A program made the translations under genes and the position numbers. From an uncultured beta proteobacterium (GTDB lineage: Bacteria > Pseudomonadota > Gammaproteobacteria > Burkholderiales > Burkholderiaceae_C), in assembly GCA_903920405.1 (NCBI GenBank), contig CAIXMC010000267.1, forward strand, positions 1-8,915: a DNA stretch of 8,915 bases, given 5' to 3'. Under the pieces are notes generated by a model. The model saw only the letters and a program-made list of their open reading frames with translations, did no database searches and was not told the DNA's origin. Of the stretch, positions 1 through 6,860 are shown piece by piece (positions within the stretch are counted from its first letter, which is position 1; each line of letters begins with the position of its first letter).

Positions 1-35
1 AACGTGAAAGAACAAAGAAAACAATAGCAATGTAT

Positions 36-71
36 CCTTATCCCATAAGGGCTACAGGCACTTTTTATGGG
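36..71. repeat. Two overlapping, mutually exclusive inverted repeats
   Basis: A perfect 6-bp stem CCTTAT/ATAAGG with a CCC loop lies at 36-50. A second 7-bp pairing, CCCATAA (42-48) with TTATGGG (65-71), shares bases with it, so the two hairpins exclude each other. The stretch lies downstream of the ROK kinase stop codon, and I see no gene in 1-130. Neither hairpin has a proper T-run at its 3' side on the minus strand, so a terminator for the kinase gene is not well supported. On the plus strand five T's follow the first stem after a gap of about eleven bases. The function is unknown and chance is possible. Confidence 0.3.
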
Positions 72-130
72 TAAAAAATTCTTTCATCATTCGGGGTGGC
101 CAGGATGCCATGACAGTTAAACGTATTAGG

Positions 131-1132
131 TCAGGCCACAAGCGCCAGCGCGCCAAAATCACCCACGCGCTCACCCAAACCCGCACTGACCAGCTCGCAA
201 CCGTCGGTCAGTGCGGGCAGCTTGCCCCGAATGACGGCGCGCAAGCGTGGCAGAAGGTAGTCGCGGTGATGCCAATAGACACTGCCCCCGATGCTGATGC
301 GCTGTAAATCAAGCGTGACAATCAGGTTATAAAGCATTCGCCCCATGACCTCGCACAACTCATCAATAATGGCTGTAGCCCTTGTGTCACCTGCGTAAGC
401 AGCTACAAATAGTGAAGCAGCATCAGCATAACCCAGGTGTGCAAAACGCCTTGCAATCGCGATGCCGGCCACCAGGCTTTCCACATCACCTACATTGCCA
501 CAGCCGCACAGGGTATCGGAATGATGGCTGACAAAAATATGCCCTGCATGACCGGCGTTGCCATTTTTGCCACGCAACACACGACCATCCACGCACAACC
601 CTGTGCCAATGCCGGTGCTCCACGTCACATAAGCGCAGTGGGACAACGGAATGCCATCCTCCTGTAAAGCACCCCAACGACGTTCGGCTTCAAGAGCACC
701 AATGCCATCGTTTTCTACCCGCACATGACCAAAAATTTCACGCAAAGGAGCCTCCAACGGAGCAGTTTTCCAGTGGTTGGGCAAACCACGCGCAGTGCCC
801 GCCAAACCGCCACACAGATTGGGGGCGGCGAGTTCAACACGTCCATTCTGCAAAACAAATGGACCACAAGAGGCCACACCCACTCGCGCAATGGCATGGA
901 GTGCCATACCTGCTGATGCACAACTTTGTCCAATCAAGGTGATGATTTGCCGTGCCAAAGCATTGTTGTCACCCGTGGTCGCTGTCGGTTCAATGACCTT
1001 GGCACGCATACCTTGATCATCTACAAGAGTGACTGCCACTTTGGTGCCGCCAATATCGACACAAGCCACAGGTGATCTGCCTGCACATAAACGAAAATGG
1101 CCGATGCTGGGTTCTGACACGTTTGAATTCAT
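131..1132 (-). CDS. ROK-family sugar kinase (glucokinase/amino-sugar kinase type)
   Basis: This is a 333-residue cytosolic protein of the ROK family, which transfers phosphate from ATP to glucose, fructose or N-acetylated amino sugars. What is visible: the phosphate-binding DIGGTK at residues 26-31, the catalytic-base region END (Asp142), the second glycine-rich loop STGIGTG at 172-178, and the zinc and sugar segment GNAGHAGH (191-198) followed by CGCGNVGDVES (209-219). There is no N-terminal helix-turn-helix, so it is an enzyme-type ROK protein rather than a NagC/XylR-type repressor. Two signature positions vary. The sugar-contacting Glu of the usual E-x-G-H is His195, and the third zinc-ligand Cys of CxCGxxGC is Asp216. 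The substrate cannot be named. The ATG at 1132 is the only plausible start well ahead of DIGGTK (a GTG lies four codons later). No clear Shine-Dalgarno precedes it, and a terminator ends just upstream. Confidence 0.88.
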   Translation of the reverse strand: MNSNVSEPSIGHFRLCAGRSPVACVDIGGTKVAVTLVDDQGMRAKVIEPTATTGDNNALARQIITLIGQSCASAGMALHAIARVGVASCGPFVLQNGRVELAAPNLCGGLAGTARGLPNHWKTAPLEAPLREIFGHVRVENDGIGALEAERRWGALQEDGIPLSHCAYVTWSTGIGTGLCVDGRVLRGKNGNAGHAGHIFVSHHSDTLCGCGNVGDVESLVAGIAIARRFAHLGYADAASLFVAAYAGDTRATAIIDELCEVMGRMLYNLIVTLDLQRISIGGSVYWHHRDYLLPRLRAVIRGKLPALTDGCELVSAGLGERVGDFGALALVA

Positions 1133-1143
1133 GAATTGCTTTT

Positions 1144-1168
1144 AAAAAAATAGCCCGTTAAAACAGGC
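1144..1168 (-). terminator. Rho-independent terminator after the trxC remnant
   Basis: On the minus strand a GCCTGT/ACGGGC stem (6 bp with one G-T wobble, 1153-1168) closes a four-base loop. One A and a run of seven T's (1144-1150) follow within two bases of the stem. The stop codon of the thioredoxin remnant (1158-1160) lies inside the hairpin, a common arrangement at gene ends. The T-run stops 11 bases before the ATG of the ROK kinase, so transcription from upstream should largely end there. The plus strand has no T-run after the stem, so it works in one direction. Confidence 0.7.
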
Positions 1169-1349
1169 ACAGTATGAAGAAATGGAAGCTGCCCCCTCTT
1201 GAAAATGTGATGGATGGTGTCCATCGCACCATGTCAGTCATGGACGTGGCACCCGTCTGGCGTGCAATTTCGCTGCCATTCACAAACAAGACAAGCGTTG
1301 GAAGGGTGGTATGGCAGTGAGGGCAAACAATGTGCAGTGAATCGGTCAT
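1158..1349 (-). pseudogene. trxC: Internally deleted thioredoxin 2 (TrxC) remnant
   Basis: The 63-codon reading frame begins with MTDSLHIVCPHCHTT, a typical start of thioredoxin 2, whose N-terminal zinc ribbon begins with such a CxxC. It then jumps directly to LPTLVLFVNGSEIARQTGA, which resembles the C-terminal part of the thioredoxin fold: the cis-proline PT, the beta-strand, the NG turn and the helix ending in MVRW. About 80 to 90 residues normally lie between these parts, including the second zinc CxxC and the WCGPC redox site. All are missing, while the frame stays open. The last 15 or so residues (rich in F, S and G) do not look like a normal TrxC end and run to a stop inside the terminator hairpin. 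The product cannot be a redox-active thioredoxin. An alternative is a small expressed zinc-binding peptide, or an assembly deletion. The match is by eye. Confidence 0.65.
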
Positions 1350-1596
1350 GACACCATCTTTCTGGTTTTCAGAGGGGGTATGGTTTTGAGTTTAGCAAAG
1401 GCTGTGTTGAGGTGGACTCAAAATTCTTGGGATGTGGTCGCACCCTGATGGCTTGGTAGTGACTGCGCATGGCCTGCGATACTGTAGAGTCTCTGGGTGT
1501 GTGCCATAGACGCAAGAAGACTGGCATATTAACCAAGCGGGGGGCTAATATCTCATAGGGTCAGCAATAATTCCACAATATGGGCAACGAAGAGAG
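1350..1596. other. Divergent intergenic region upstream of the signalling operon
   Basis: The 247 bases between the trxC remnant (minus) and the fapA-like gene (plus) should hold the operon promoter. I see no convincing sigma-54 (TGGCAC-N5-TTGCA) or flagellar sigma-28 element. A weak sigma-70-like candidate is CTGGCA (1521-1526) with TAATAT (1546-1551); the spacing of 19 is too long, and a run of six G's (1539-1544) sits in the spacer. An 8-bp perfect inverted repeat, TTTTGAGT (1384-1391) and ACTCAAAA (1416-1423), separated by 24 bases, could be an operator or a hairpin but is within chance expectation. No coding sequence is evident. Confidence 0.35.
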
Positions 1597-3216
1597 ATGA
1601 TGGATACTCAGAATATGAATTTAGAGGGCATTTCATACAAAGTCACAAACGATAAGGTATTCCTGATGGCGCATCCCGTGCTCAATCGGCCTGATATCTC
1701 TGGCGATGCTTTGCGTTCTTTGCTGGTGAGTCAAGGGTACGGTGATTGTGTGCTTGACGAAGTGGCCATCAACAAAGCCGCTGAAATGTGCAATATTCAG
1801 CAAGGTGTGTTTGAACTTGTGGTTGCACAGCGTATTGATGCCACGATTGCAGTGTCTGTCAGGCCTGACGACATGGCCGCCACACTCGACATCACCCCTG
1901 CACGTGGTGGCAAGGCTGCATCTGTGCCGGATGTCATGGCTGCACTGAACAAGGCCGGTGTGACGTGTGGAATTGATGCCGATGCCATAGAACGAGTTTG
2001 CCAACAGGAAAGTTGCACCGATTGTGAAGTGGCATGCGCCGTTCTGCCCCAGCGTGGCAGTTCTGCTGTTTTGCAATCACTGATTGAACAAACGGTTGAC
2101 CGACAGCCTCAACTTGACTCTCACGGTTTGATTGACTACCGTGAACACGGTGTCATTGCTGTTGTTCACCCAGGTGATGCGCTGATGCGCCGCATTCCAC
2201 CTACACCCGGTATCAACGGTCAAACTGTCAAAGGTAAAGTTTTACCAGCTATGGCGGGGCAAGATGCCGTTTTTGCCACACCGCTAAACGGTACCCATAT
2301 CTCAAGCGATGACCCCAATCTGTTGTTGGCTGCCGTGAGCGGGCAACCTGTTCGTGTGAAGGGTGGCGTGATGGTTGAGCCTGTGTTGCTTCTTAAGGAA
2401 GTCAACATGGCTACTGGCAACATTCATTTTGATGGCACCGTCCACGTCTTGGGTGAAGTGGTTCAAGGCATGAAAGTTCAGGCCAGTGGTGACATTGTGG
2501 TAGATGGCCTGGTCGATGGCGGACATCTTCAGGCAGGGGGCAACATTTTGATTGCAGGCGGGGTGATTGCTCACGCCAAACTGCATGCTGCCAACTCGGT
2601 TCATGCACGTTTTGCCGAAAGTTCCCTGATCACAGCCGGCACGGTGATTGCCATCGACCACATGGTGATTGATTGCATCATGCATTCTTTAAACCACATC
2701 ATCATCGGTGCCAATGCGTCAGCGCGCGCTCGCCTGGTGGGGGGTGTGGCAACCGCTGCCATGCTGCTTCAAGTGCCCTGGCTGGGGTCTGCCAAGTCTG
2801 GCACTACACACATTGTTCTGGGCGATAACACCGATCTGGATGCCAAGTATGCTGCCCTGCAGCGTCGCATTGCGGAGGAAAAAACCAACGAAGCCAATCT
2901 CAATAAACTCATCAAACAATTAACATCGACGGGTGACCCCAAGGGCATGTTGGGTCGTGTCAAGGCCTCTCGTCAACATGTGATGCAGGTATGGGGTCAG
3001 TTGCTGGTTGAAGAAGTCGAACTTAAAAAGGAATTGGCTTTGCCACTGACCGCCAAACTCCAGGCCACCGCTGGCGTAGAGGGTTCGGTTGAACTGTCAT
3101 TTGGCAAACTGACTGTGCGATTGCGCCGGGACTTTGGAGCAGGGACATTTTCTGTAGATATGCAAACTGGGGTGATATTCACCGGCCAGAATGGTCAAAG
3201 TGTGCCGCTTGCATAA
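1597..3216 (+). CDS. FapA/DUF342-family protein
   Basis: This is a 539-residue cytoplasmic protein of the FapA (DUF342) family. A first domain covers about residues 70-180, with the family-like segments VAQRIDATIAV and DDMAATLDITPARGG. A linker GDALMRRIPPTPGINGQTVKGK follows at 193-214. Residues 271-385 form Gly- and Val-rich imperfect repeats typical of the right-handed beta-helix of the family. A charged coiled coil spans about 412-485 and a beta-rich tail follows. There is no signal peptide or membrane segment. In Vibrio vulnificus FapA binds the sugar-PTS protein EIIAGlc and affects the flagellum; whether that holds here is unknown. ATG codons lie at 1597 and 1600. The purine run GAAGAG (1589-1594) is better spaced for 1600, so the first Met may be extra. 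It opens the operon, with 32 bases to the kinase ATG. The family is clear; the role is inferred from its neighbours. Confidence 0.88.
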   Translation: MMDTQNMNLEGISYKVTNDKVFLMAHPVLNRPDISGDALRSLLVSQGYGDCVLDEVAINKAAEMCNIQQGVFELVVAQRIDATIAVSVRPDDMAATLDITPARGGKAASVPDVMAALNKAGVTCGIDADAIERVCQQESCTDCEVACAVLPQRGSSAVLQSLIEQTVDRQPQLDSHGLIDYREHGVIAVVHPGDALMRRIPPTPGINGQTVKGKVLPAMAGQDAVFATPLNGTHISSDDPNLLLAAVSGQPVRVKGGVMVEPVLLLKEVNMATGNIHFDGTVHVLGEVVQGMKVQASGDIVVDGLVDGGHLQAGGNILIAGGVIAHAKLHAANSVHARFAESSLITAGTVIAIDHMVIDCIMHSLNHIIIGANASARARLVGGVATAAMLLQVPWLGSAKSGTTHIVLGDNTDLDAKYAALQRRIAEEKTNEANLNKLIKQLTSTGDPKGMLGRVKASRQHVMQVWGQLLVEEVELKKELALPLTAKLQATAGVEGSVELSFGKLTVRLRRDFGAGTFSVDMQTGVIFTGQNGQSVPLA

Positions 3217-3233
3217 CTATCCCGCAGCCAATT

Positions 3234-3240
3234 GAGAAAG
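3234..3240 (+). promoter_or_regulatory. Ribosome binding site deciding the kinase start
   Basis: GAGAAAG lies eight bases before the ATG at 3249. It would overlap the alternative GTG codon at 3240, so it favours 3249 as the kinase start. Confidence 0.55.
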
Positions 3241-3248
3241 TGTCCGCC

Positions 3249-5852
3249 ATGGGTATTCGTCTAAAAATTATTCTCGCCTTTATTCTCTGTTTTGGTTTGA
3301 TGGCCAGCGTGAGCCTGGTATTACTCCAGAGGAGTATGAGTGAAAGCTATGACGCCATCGAAAGAGGTGATGTCGTTGACAACATGGGCAGGATTGAACA
3401 AAGCTTCGAGGCAAGCGCCCTCAGTTTGAAAAGTCTGACGACGGACTGGGCGGTCTGGAACGGGATGTACCGCTATGTCCAAAAGCCAGATGCCAATTGG
3501 GCGCAGGACAACATTGGCGAGGCCAGCCTGGCACCGGCCAACATCGCCATCAGCATGATCTTTGACAAAAATGGCAACTTGTTGATATCAAGCGCAATCA
3601 GAATAGAGGGCGTGTATCTTGATATATCCACCTCACGGAATGCACCCTATTTTGAGTTCATTAAAAAAAATTCACATCTTGCGCAATGCGGCATCATCAA
3701 AGCCGATGCTCACCTCATGCAGATCTGCTGGGCAGGCATCGTCCATACGGATTCGCTCGATGAGGTTGTCGGCACGGTGGTGTTGGGACGCTTGATCGAC
3801 TCTGCACATGTTTTAAAACTGCGCGAACAAACCAAATTGCCCTTTAATTTGAGTACCAAGACAGACATGCCTGCAGGTCTGACCGCGTGGCCTAACTTCC
3901 TGTCACCTGGATCGATCGGGAGCGGTGAGTTCTGGACATCCCTTGATTCAGATACATACAACATTTATTACCCCGTGCGAGATATTCTCAAGCACAACGT
4001 GGCGCTTATTGCGCTGGATATGCCACGGTTGGTACACCGACAGGGCATATTGCTCTATCAGCAAGTTCGCCAGCAGTTGGGGTGGACTGCCCTGATCATG
4101 GCCACGCTGCTGGGGCTTGCGCTGCATTTCATGCTGGTTCGTCGCCTGCATCGATTTGCCAAACAGCTCGACATGATGGAGAACGAAACCACCTGGAACA
4201 CGCGCATTGATATTGGGGGCAAAGATGAGCTGGGCCTGGTAGCGGTCAACTTCAATAAATTACTGACCCTGATCAAGACACAGATGGTCAGCATGAAAGA
4301 ACTGCTGGAGGCCAAAGAGGCTGCACTCAAGGTGATCCAGATGACCCAGGCCAAGCTCATACTCTCAGAAAAAGCAGCGGTATTGGGGCGACAACGGGTG
4401 AGCAACCTGCTCAATAACTCGGGGCAAGGTTTTCTGTCGTTTGGCAACAACCTGATGATCGGCACTGAAACCAGCCGTGCCTGTGCAACCATGCTGGGTC
4501 GCGACCCGACGGGAGGCAACGCGGCGCTGGTGTTAAGCGAAAACGCAGACAAGGCAGATTTCTTTGGCGAGATCGTTACCGCCGTATTGGCCGAGTCAGA
4601 ACCCGCCATACAGGACAGCATGCTGAGCCTGCTTCCCGCAGAAATAGTGCGCGATGACCTCTTGCTGAAAGCCGAATACAAAATCCTGGAAAATAAGGAA
4701 TTGATGGTAGTGCTGACCGATATCACCGAGGAGCGACGGTTGGCTTTGCTGCTGCAAAGCGAGCGGCGTCGTCTTGAATTGATCGTCATGGCGGTCAGTG
4801 ACACCCGCAACTTCTTTGAAGCCATCGATGCCTTTTGTGAGTTCACAGCCAACAGTTTGCCGTGCTGGCTTCAGAAAACAAGCTCCCCTCAATCCATTGC
4901 CCGTGCGCTTTACCGCGAAATACACACCCACAAAGGGATGCTGAACCAGTTCAGCTTTCTCCATACCCCCCAGGTGCTGCATGAGATAGAAACCCGCCTG
5001 TCAGATTTGGTGGCGCTGGGCGACACGTTGTCGCTGCAAAAACTTGAAGCATCGGTGTCGGCACAGGAACTACAAAATTCATTCGAGCAGGACATGGCCA
5101 TTCTGGCCAGCGCACTGGGGCAGGCGTTTCTGGAAAACAGAAAAAGCATCACACTGTCCAGCGATCAGGCATGGCAACTCGAACAGATGGCAACTCGCTT
5201 GCTGCAAGGGGACACCATTGATGCTGCGTCAAGTGAAACGCGCACTTTTCTCAATGAGATGCTTCACTTGCGCCGTGTCAATCTCAAAAAAGTGCTTGCC
5301 GACTTCGACAGCCTGGTGCAACAAATCGCTACACGCATGGACAAGAAAGTGGCACCCATTGAGGTCGTAGGAGGAGACGATGTCTGGATCGATCCGCAGC
5401 CGTACCAAAAATTTCTACATGCCCTCGGGCATGTTTTTCGCAACGCCGTTGTACATGGTTTGGGAACTCCAGAGAGTCGCTGGTCAGATGGAAAAGATGA
5501 AATCGGAAAAATCACTTGCCGCATCGACCTAGGTCACAACGCCATCGAACTTACCATCGCCGATGATGGCGATGGAATTGATTTAAAGTCGTTACGACAA
5601 CGGGCAGTCGAGGCCGGCCTCTATGGGGCTGATGCCGTTCACTTGGTGACTGACGATAACATCGCTCAGTTGATTTTCAAGGAGAACATCAGTAGCAGCA
5701 GTGCGGTCTCCACACTCTCAGGACGAGGCATTGGACTGGCCGCGATGATGGACGAGACCCAAAAAATGGGGGGGACACTGGTGGTCAAAACAATGATTGG
5801 ACAGGGCACCCAATTTTTATTTACTTTGCCATTGGTCAATGGATTATCCTAG
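3249..5852 (+). CDS. Membrane-bound CheA-like histidine kinase: CHASE4-HAMP-PAS-like-Hpt-ATPase
   Basis: This is an 867-residue inner-membrane sensor kinase. Transmembrane helix 1 covers residues 7-26. A roughly 250-residue extracytoplasmic domain follows, with the CHASE4-like signature DWAVWNGMYRYV from residue 66. Transmembrane helix 2 is at about 278-297, then HAMP at 298-350 (DELG at 326-329) and a coiled coil. A PAS-like domain spans about 384-495, ending in VVLTDITEERR. An Hpt-like segment HTHKG follows, with His559 as the likely phosphoacceptor. A helical stretch leads to a CheA-type ATPase: N box FRNAVVHGLGTPESR (Asn732), DxGxG at 772-776, and LSGRGIGLAAM at 823-833. It ends right after the ATPase, so the CheW-like P5 domain of CheA is absent, as is a receiver domain. 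The likely reaction is ATP-driven phosphorylation of His559 and transfer to the CheY-like protein two genes on. A GTG at 3240 is an alternative start. The kinase call is firm; the CHASE4, PAS and Hpt calls are by motif. Confidence 0.87.
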   Translation: MGIRLKIILAFILCFGLMASVSLVLLQRSMSESYDAIERGDVVDNMGRIEQSFEASALSLKSLTTDWAVWNGMYRYVQKPDANWAQDNIGEASLAPANIAISMIFDKNGNLLISSAIRIEGVYLDISTSRNAPYFEFIKKNSHLAQCGIIKADAHLMQICWAGIVHTDSLDEVVGTVVLGRLIDSAHVLKLREQTKLPFNLSTKTDMPAGLTAWPNFLSPGSIGSGEFWTSLDSDTYNIYYPVRDILKHNVALIALDMPRLVHRQGILLYQQVRQQLGWTALIMATLLGLALHFMLVRRLHRFAKQLDMMENETTWNTRIDIGGKDELGLVAVNFNKLLTLIKTQMVSMKELLEAKEAALKVIQMTQAKLILSEKAAVLGRQRVSNLLNNSGQGFLSFGNNLMIGTETSRACATMLGRDPTGGNAALVLSENADKADFFGEIVTAVLAESEPAIQDSMLSLLPAEIVRDDLLLKAEYKILENKELMVVLTDITEERRLALLLQSERRRLELIVMAVSDTRNFFEAIDAFCEFTANSLPCWLQKTSSPQSIARALYREIHTHKGMLNQFSFLHTPQVLHEIETRLSDLVALGDTLSLQKLEASVSAQELQNSFEQDMAILASALGQAFLENRKSITLSSDQAWQLEQMATRLLQGDTIDAASSETRTFLNEMLHLRRVNLKKVLADFDSLVQQIATRMDKKVAPIEVVGGDDVWIDPQPYQKFLHALGHVFRNAVVHGLGTPESRWSDGKDEIGKITCRIDLGHNAIELTIADDGDGIDLKSLRQRAVEAGLYGADAVHLVTDDNIAQLIFKENISSSSAVSTLSGRGIGLAAMMDETQKMGGTLVVKTMIGQGTQFLFTLPLVNGLS

Positions 5853-5877
5853 TAGTCCATTTCACCCAAATAGTTAC

Positions 5878-6399
5878 ATGATGAATACTGATAAACCATT
5901 CCATGATTTCGAACTGGTGATGCAGTCGATGATTACCAAGACGCAAGACTACTTTGAAACCGAACACGAAACAGGCATGGCCCATGTTGCTCTGGATGCC
6001 GTCGGAGTGGATTCACCGGCCTTACTCGACATGACTGTCATCGTCGGTTTGGGCGGGATGATCAACCTGCTGGCCGTCTTCAGCTTTCAGACCAGTTTGG
6101 TCAACGCCGTGTATGCGTGGATGACTGTGGGGTTCCATGATCGCCCAGATGAAGTCGAAAGACACCGACAAGCAGCGATCGGGGAACTGGTCAATACCAT
6201 TCTTGGACACTGTACGTTAGACTTTGGGCATTTGGATAGCCAGGGAATCTCCCTGACACCTCCCGTCATTCTTGACCCAGACAACGTGTTTCCAGAAATG
6301 AACCATGCCGTATTTTCCAGACATTGCCTCAATTCGATGTACGGACGTTTGAATATCAGTCTCGTCGGTTTCCCGGAAGTCTTCCCGATAAAGACCTGA
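5878..6399 (+). CDS. CheX-type CheY-P phosphatase domain protein
   Basis: This 173-residue cytoplasmic protein looks like the CheX (CheC/FliY/CheX) fold. CheX members remove phosphate from CheY-P using a Glu and an Asn held in an E-x-x-N helix motif. Here the motif is visible as AAIGELVNTILGH, with Glu103 and Asn106, near the positions known from Thermotoga CheX. The region before it (VALDAVGVDSPALLDMTVIVGLGG and the strand that follows) and the later Pro-rich PPVILDPDNVF also fit the family. Possible starts are TTG 5797 and ATG 5839, both in the kinase gene, and ATG 5878 or 5881. I chose 5878 because it lies 25 bases after the kinase stop and leaves a normal CheX length. No clear Shine-Dalgarno is seen, so coupling to kinase translation is likely. 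The response regulator begins 20 bases downstream and is the obvious substrate. It lacks a CheC-like second E-x-x-N. Confidence 0.82.
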   Translation: MMNTDKPFHDFELVMQSMITKTQDYFETEHETGMAHVALDAVGVDSPALLDMTVIVGLGGMINLLAVFSFQTSLVNAVYAWMTVGFHDRPDEVERHRQAAIGELVNTILGHCTLDFGHLDSQGISLTPPVILDPDNVFPEMNHAVFSRHCLNSMYGRLNISLVGFPEVFPIKT

Positions 6400-6405
6400 T
6401 TGCAC

Positions 6406-6410
6406 GAGGT
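6406..6410 (+). promoter_or_regulatory. Ribosome binding site deciding the response-regulator start
   Basis: GAGGT lies nine bases before the ATG at 6420. It supports that start over upstream in-frame codons inside the CheX gene, such as the one at 6324. Confidence 0.6.
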
Positions 6411-6419
6411 AAGCCCGTC

Positions 6420-6860
6420 ATGAAAATACACGCACTTAAAGTCATGGTTGTTGACGACTCTCCCATCATCACCCGGAAAATTTGCATGATGATGGAAATG
6501 CTGGGCTACCTGGTCGTCAAGACCGCTGAAAACGGTTTGGAAGCGATCGCAAGCTACCGGGAGTGTCAACCTGATTTAGTGACCATGGACATCACGATGC
6601 CGGTGATGGATGGCATTGAAGCCACTCGCAACATCAAGCGGGAGTTCCCGTATGCGAACATTATCATGGTGACTTCACATGGTCAGGAAAGAATGGTGCT
6701 TGACGCATTGAAAGCTGGCGCCAAGGGCTACGTACTCAAACCCTTCCAACAGCAACGACTCGTCACAGTGATAGAAAAAGCCTGTCGTAGGGTTATCTTG
6801 CCGGGCATGCTTGAGGCCGAGATCATCCAGCGCGAGGGAAAACCGTCGGAGATCGACTGA
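6420..6860 (+). CDS. CheY-like single-domain response regulator
   Basis: This is a 146-residue receiver protein with no output domain. All key receiver residues are present: the acidic pair Asp12-Asp13, the phosphoacceptor Asp57 in LVTMDITMPVMDG, Thr85 in MVTSHG, and Lys107 in YVLKPF. About 25 residues follow the receiver fold, with no DNA-binding or enzymatic domain, so the output should be protein-protein interaction as for CheY. It sits in one operon with the CheA-like kinase and the CheX-type phosphatase, which should phosphorylate and dephosphorylate it. The target is unknown: the flagellar switch, the FapA-like protein of the same operon, or another effector are all possible. Only one receiver is encoded here. 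A longer reading from 6324 would overlap the CheX gene and adds no conserved residues. Confidence 0.93.
   Translation: MKIHALKVMVVDDSPIITRKICMMMEMLGYLVVKTAENGLEAIASYRECQPDLVTMDITMPVMDGIEATRNIKREFPYANIIMVTSHGQERMVLDALKAGAKGYVLKPFQQQRLVTVIEKACRRVILPGMLEAEIIQREGKPSEID

Noticed and set aside
1213..1358. Nine-base inverted repeats GATGGTGTC (1213-1221) and GACACCATC (1350-1358) flanking the trxC remnant, as mobile-element ends
   Set aside because: One arm lies inside the remnant's coding part, there is no transposase or target duplication, and a match of this size is not unlikely by chance.
1633..2076. A 147-codon open frame on the minus strand
   Set aside because: It is antisense to the FapA-like gene, rich in His and Cys without a pattern, and resembles no known protein.
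4058..4852. A 264-codon open frame on the minus strand
   Set aside because: It lies fully inside the kinase gene, is rich in Ser and Arg as antisense frames often are, has no recognisable domain, and the plus frame carries clear HAMP and PAS-like motifs.
5797..5877. A longer CheX protein starting at TTG 5797 or ATG 5839
   Set aside because: These starts lie within the kinase gene, have no ribosome site, and add residues with no family resemblance.
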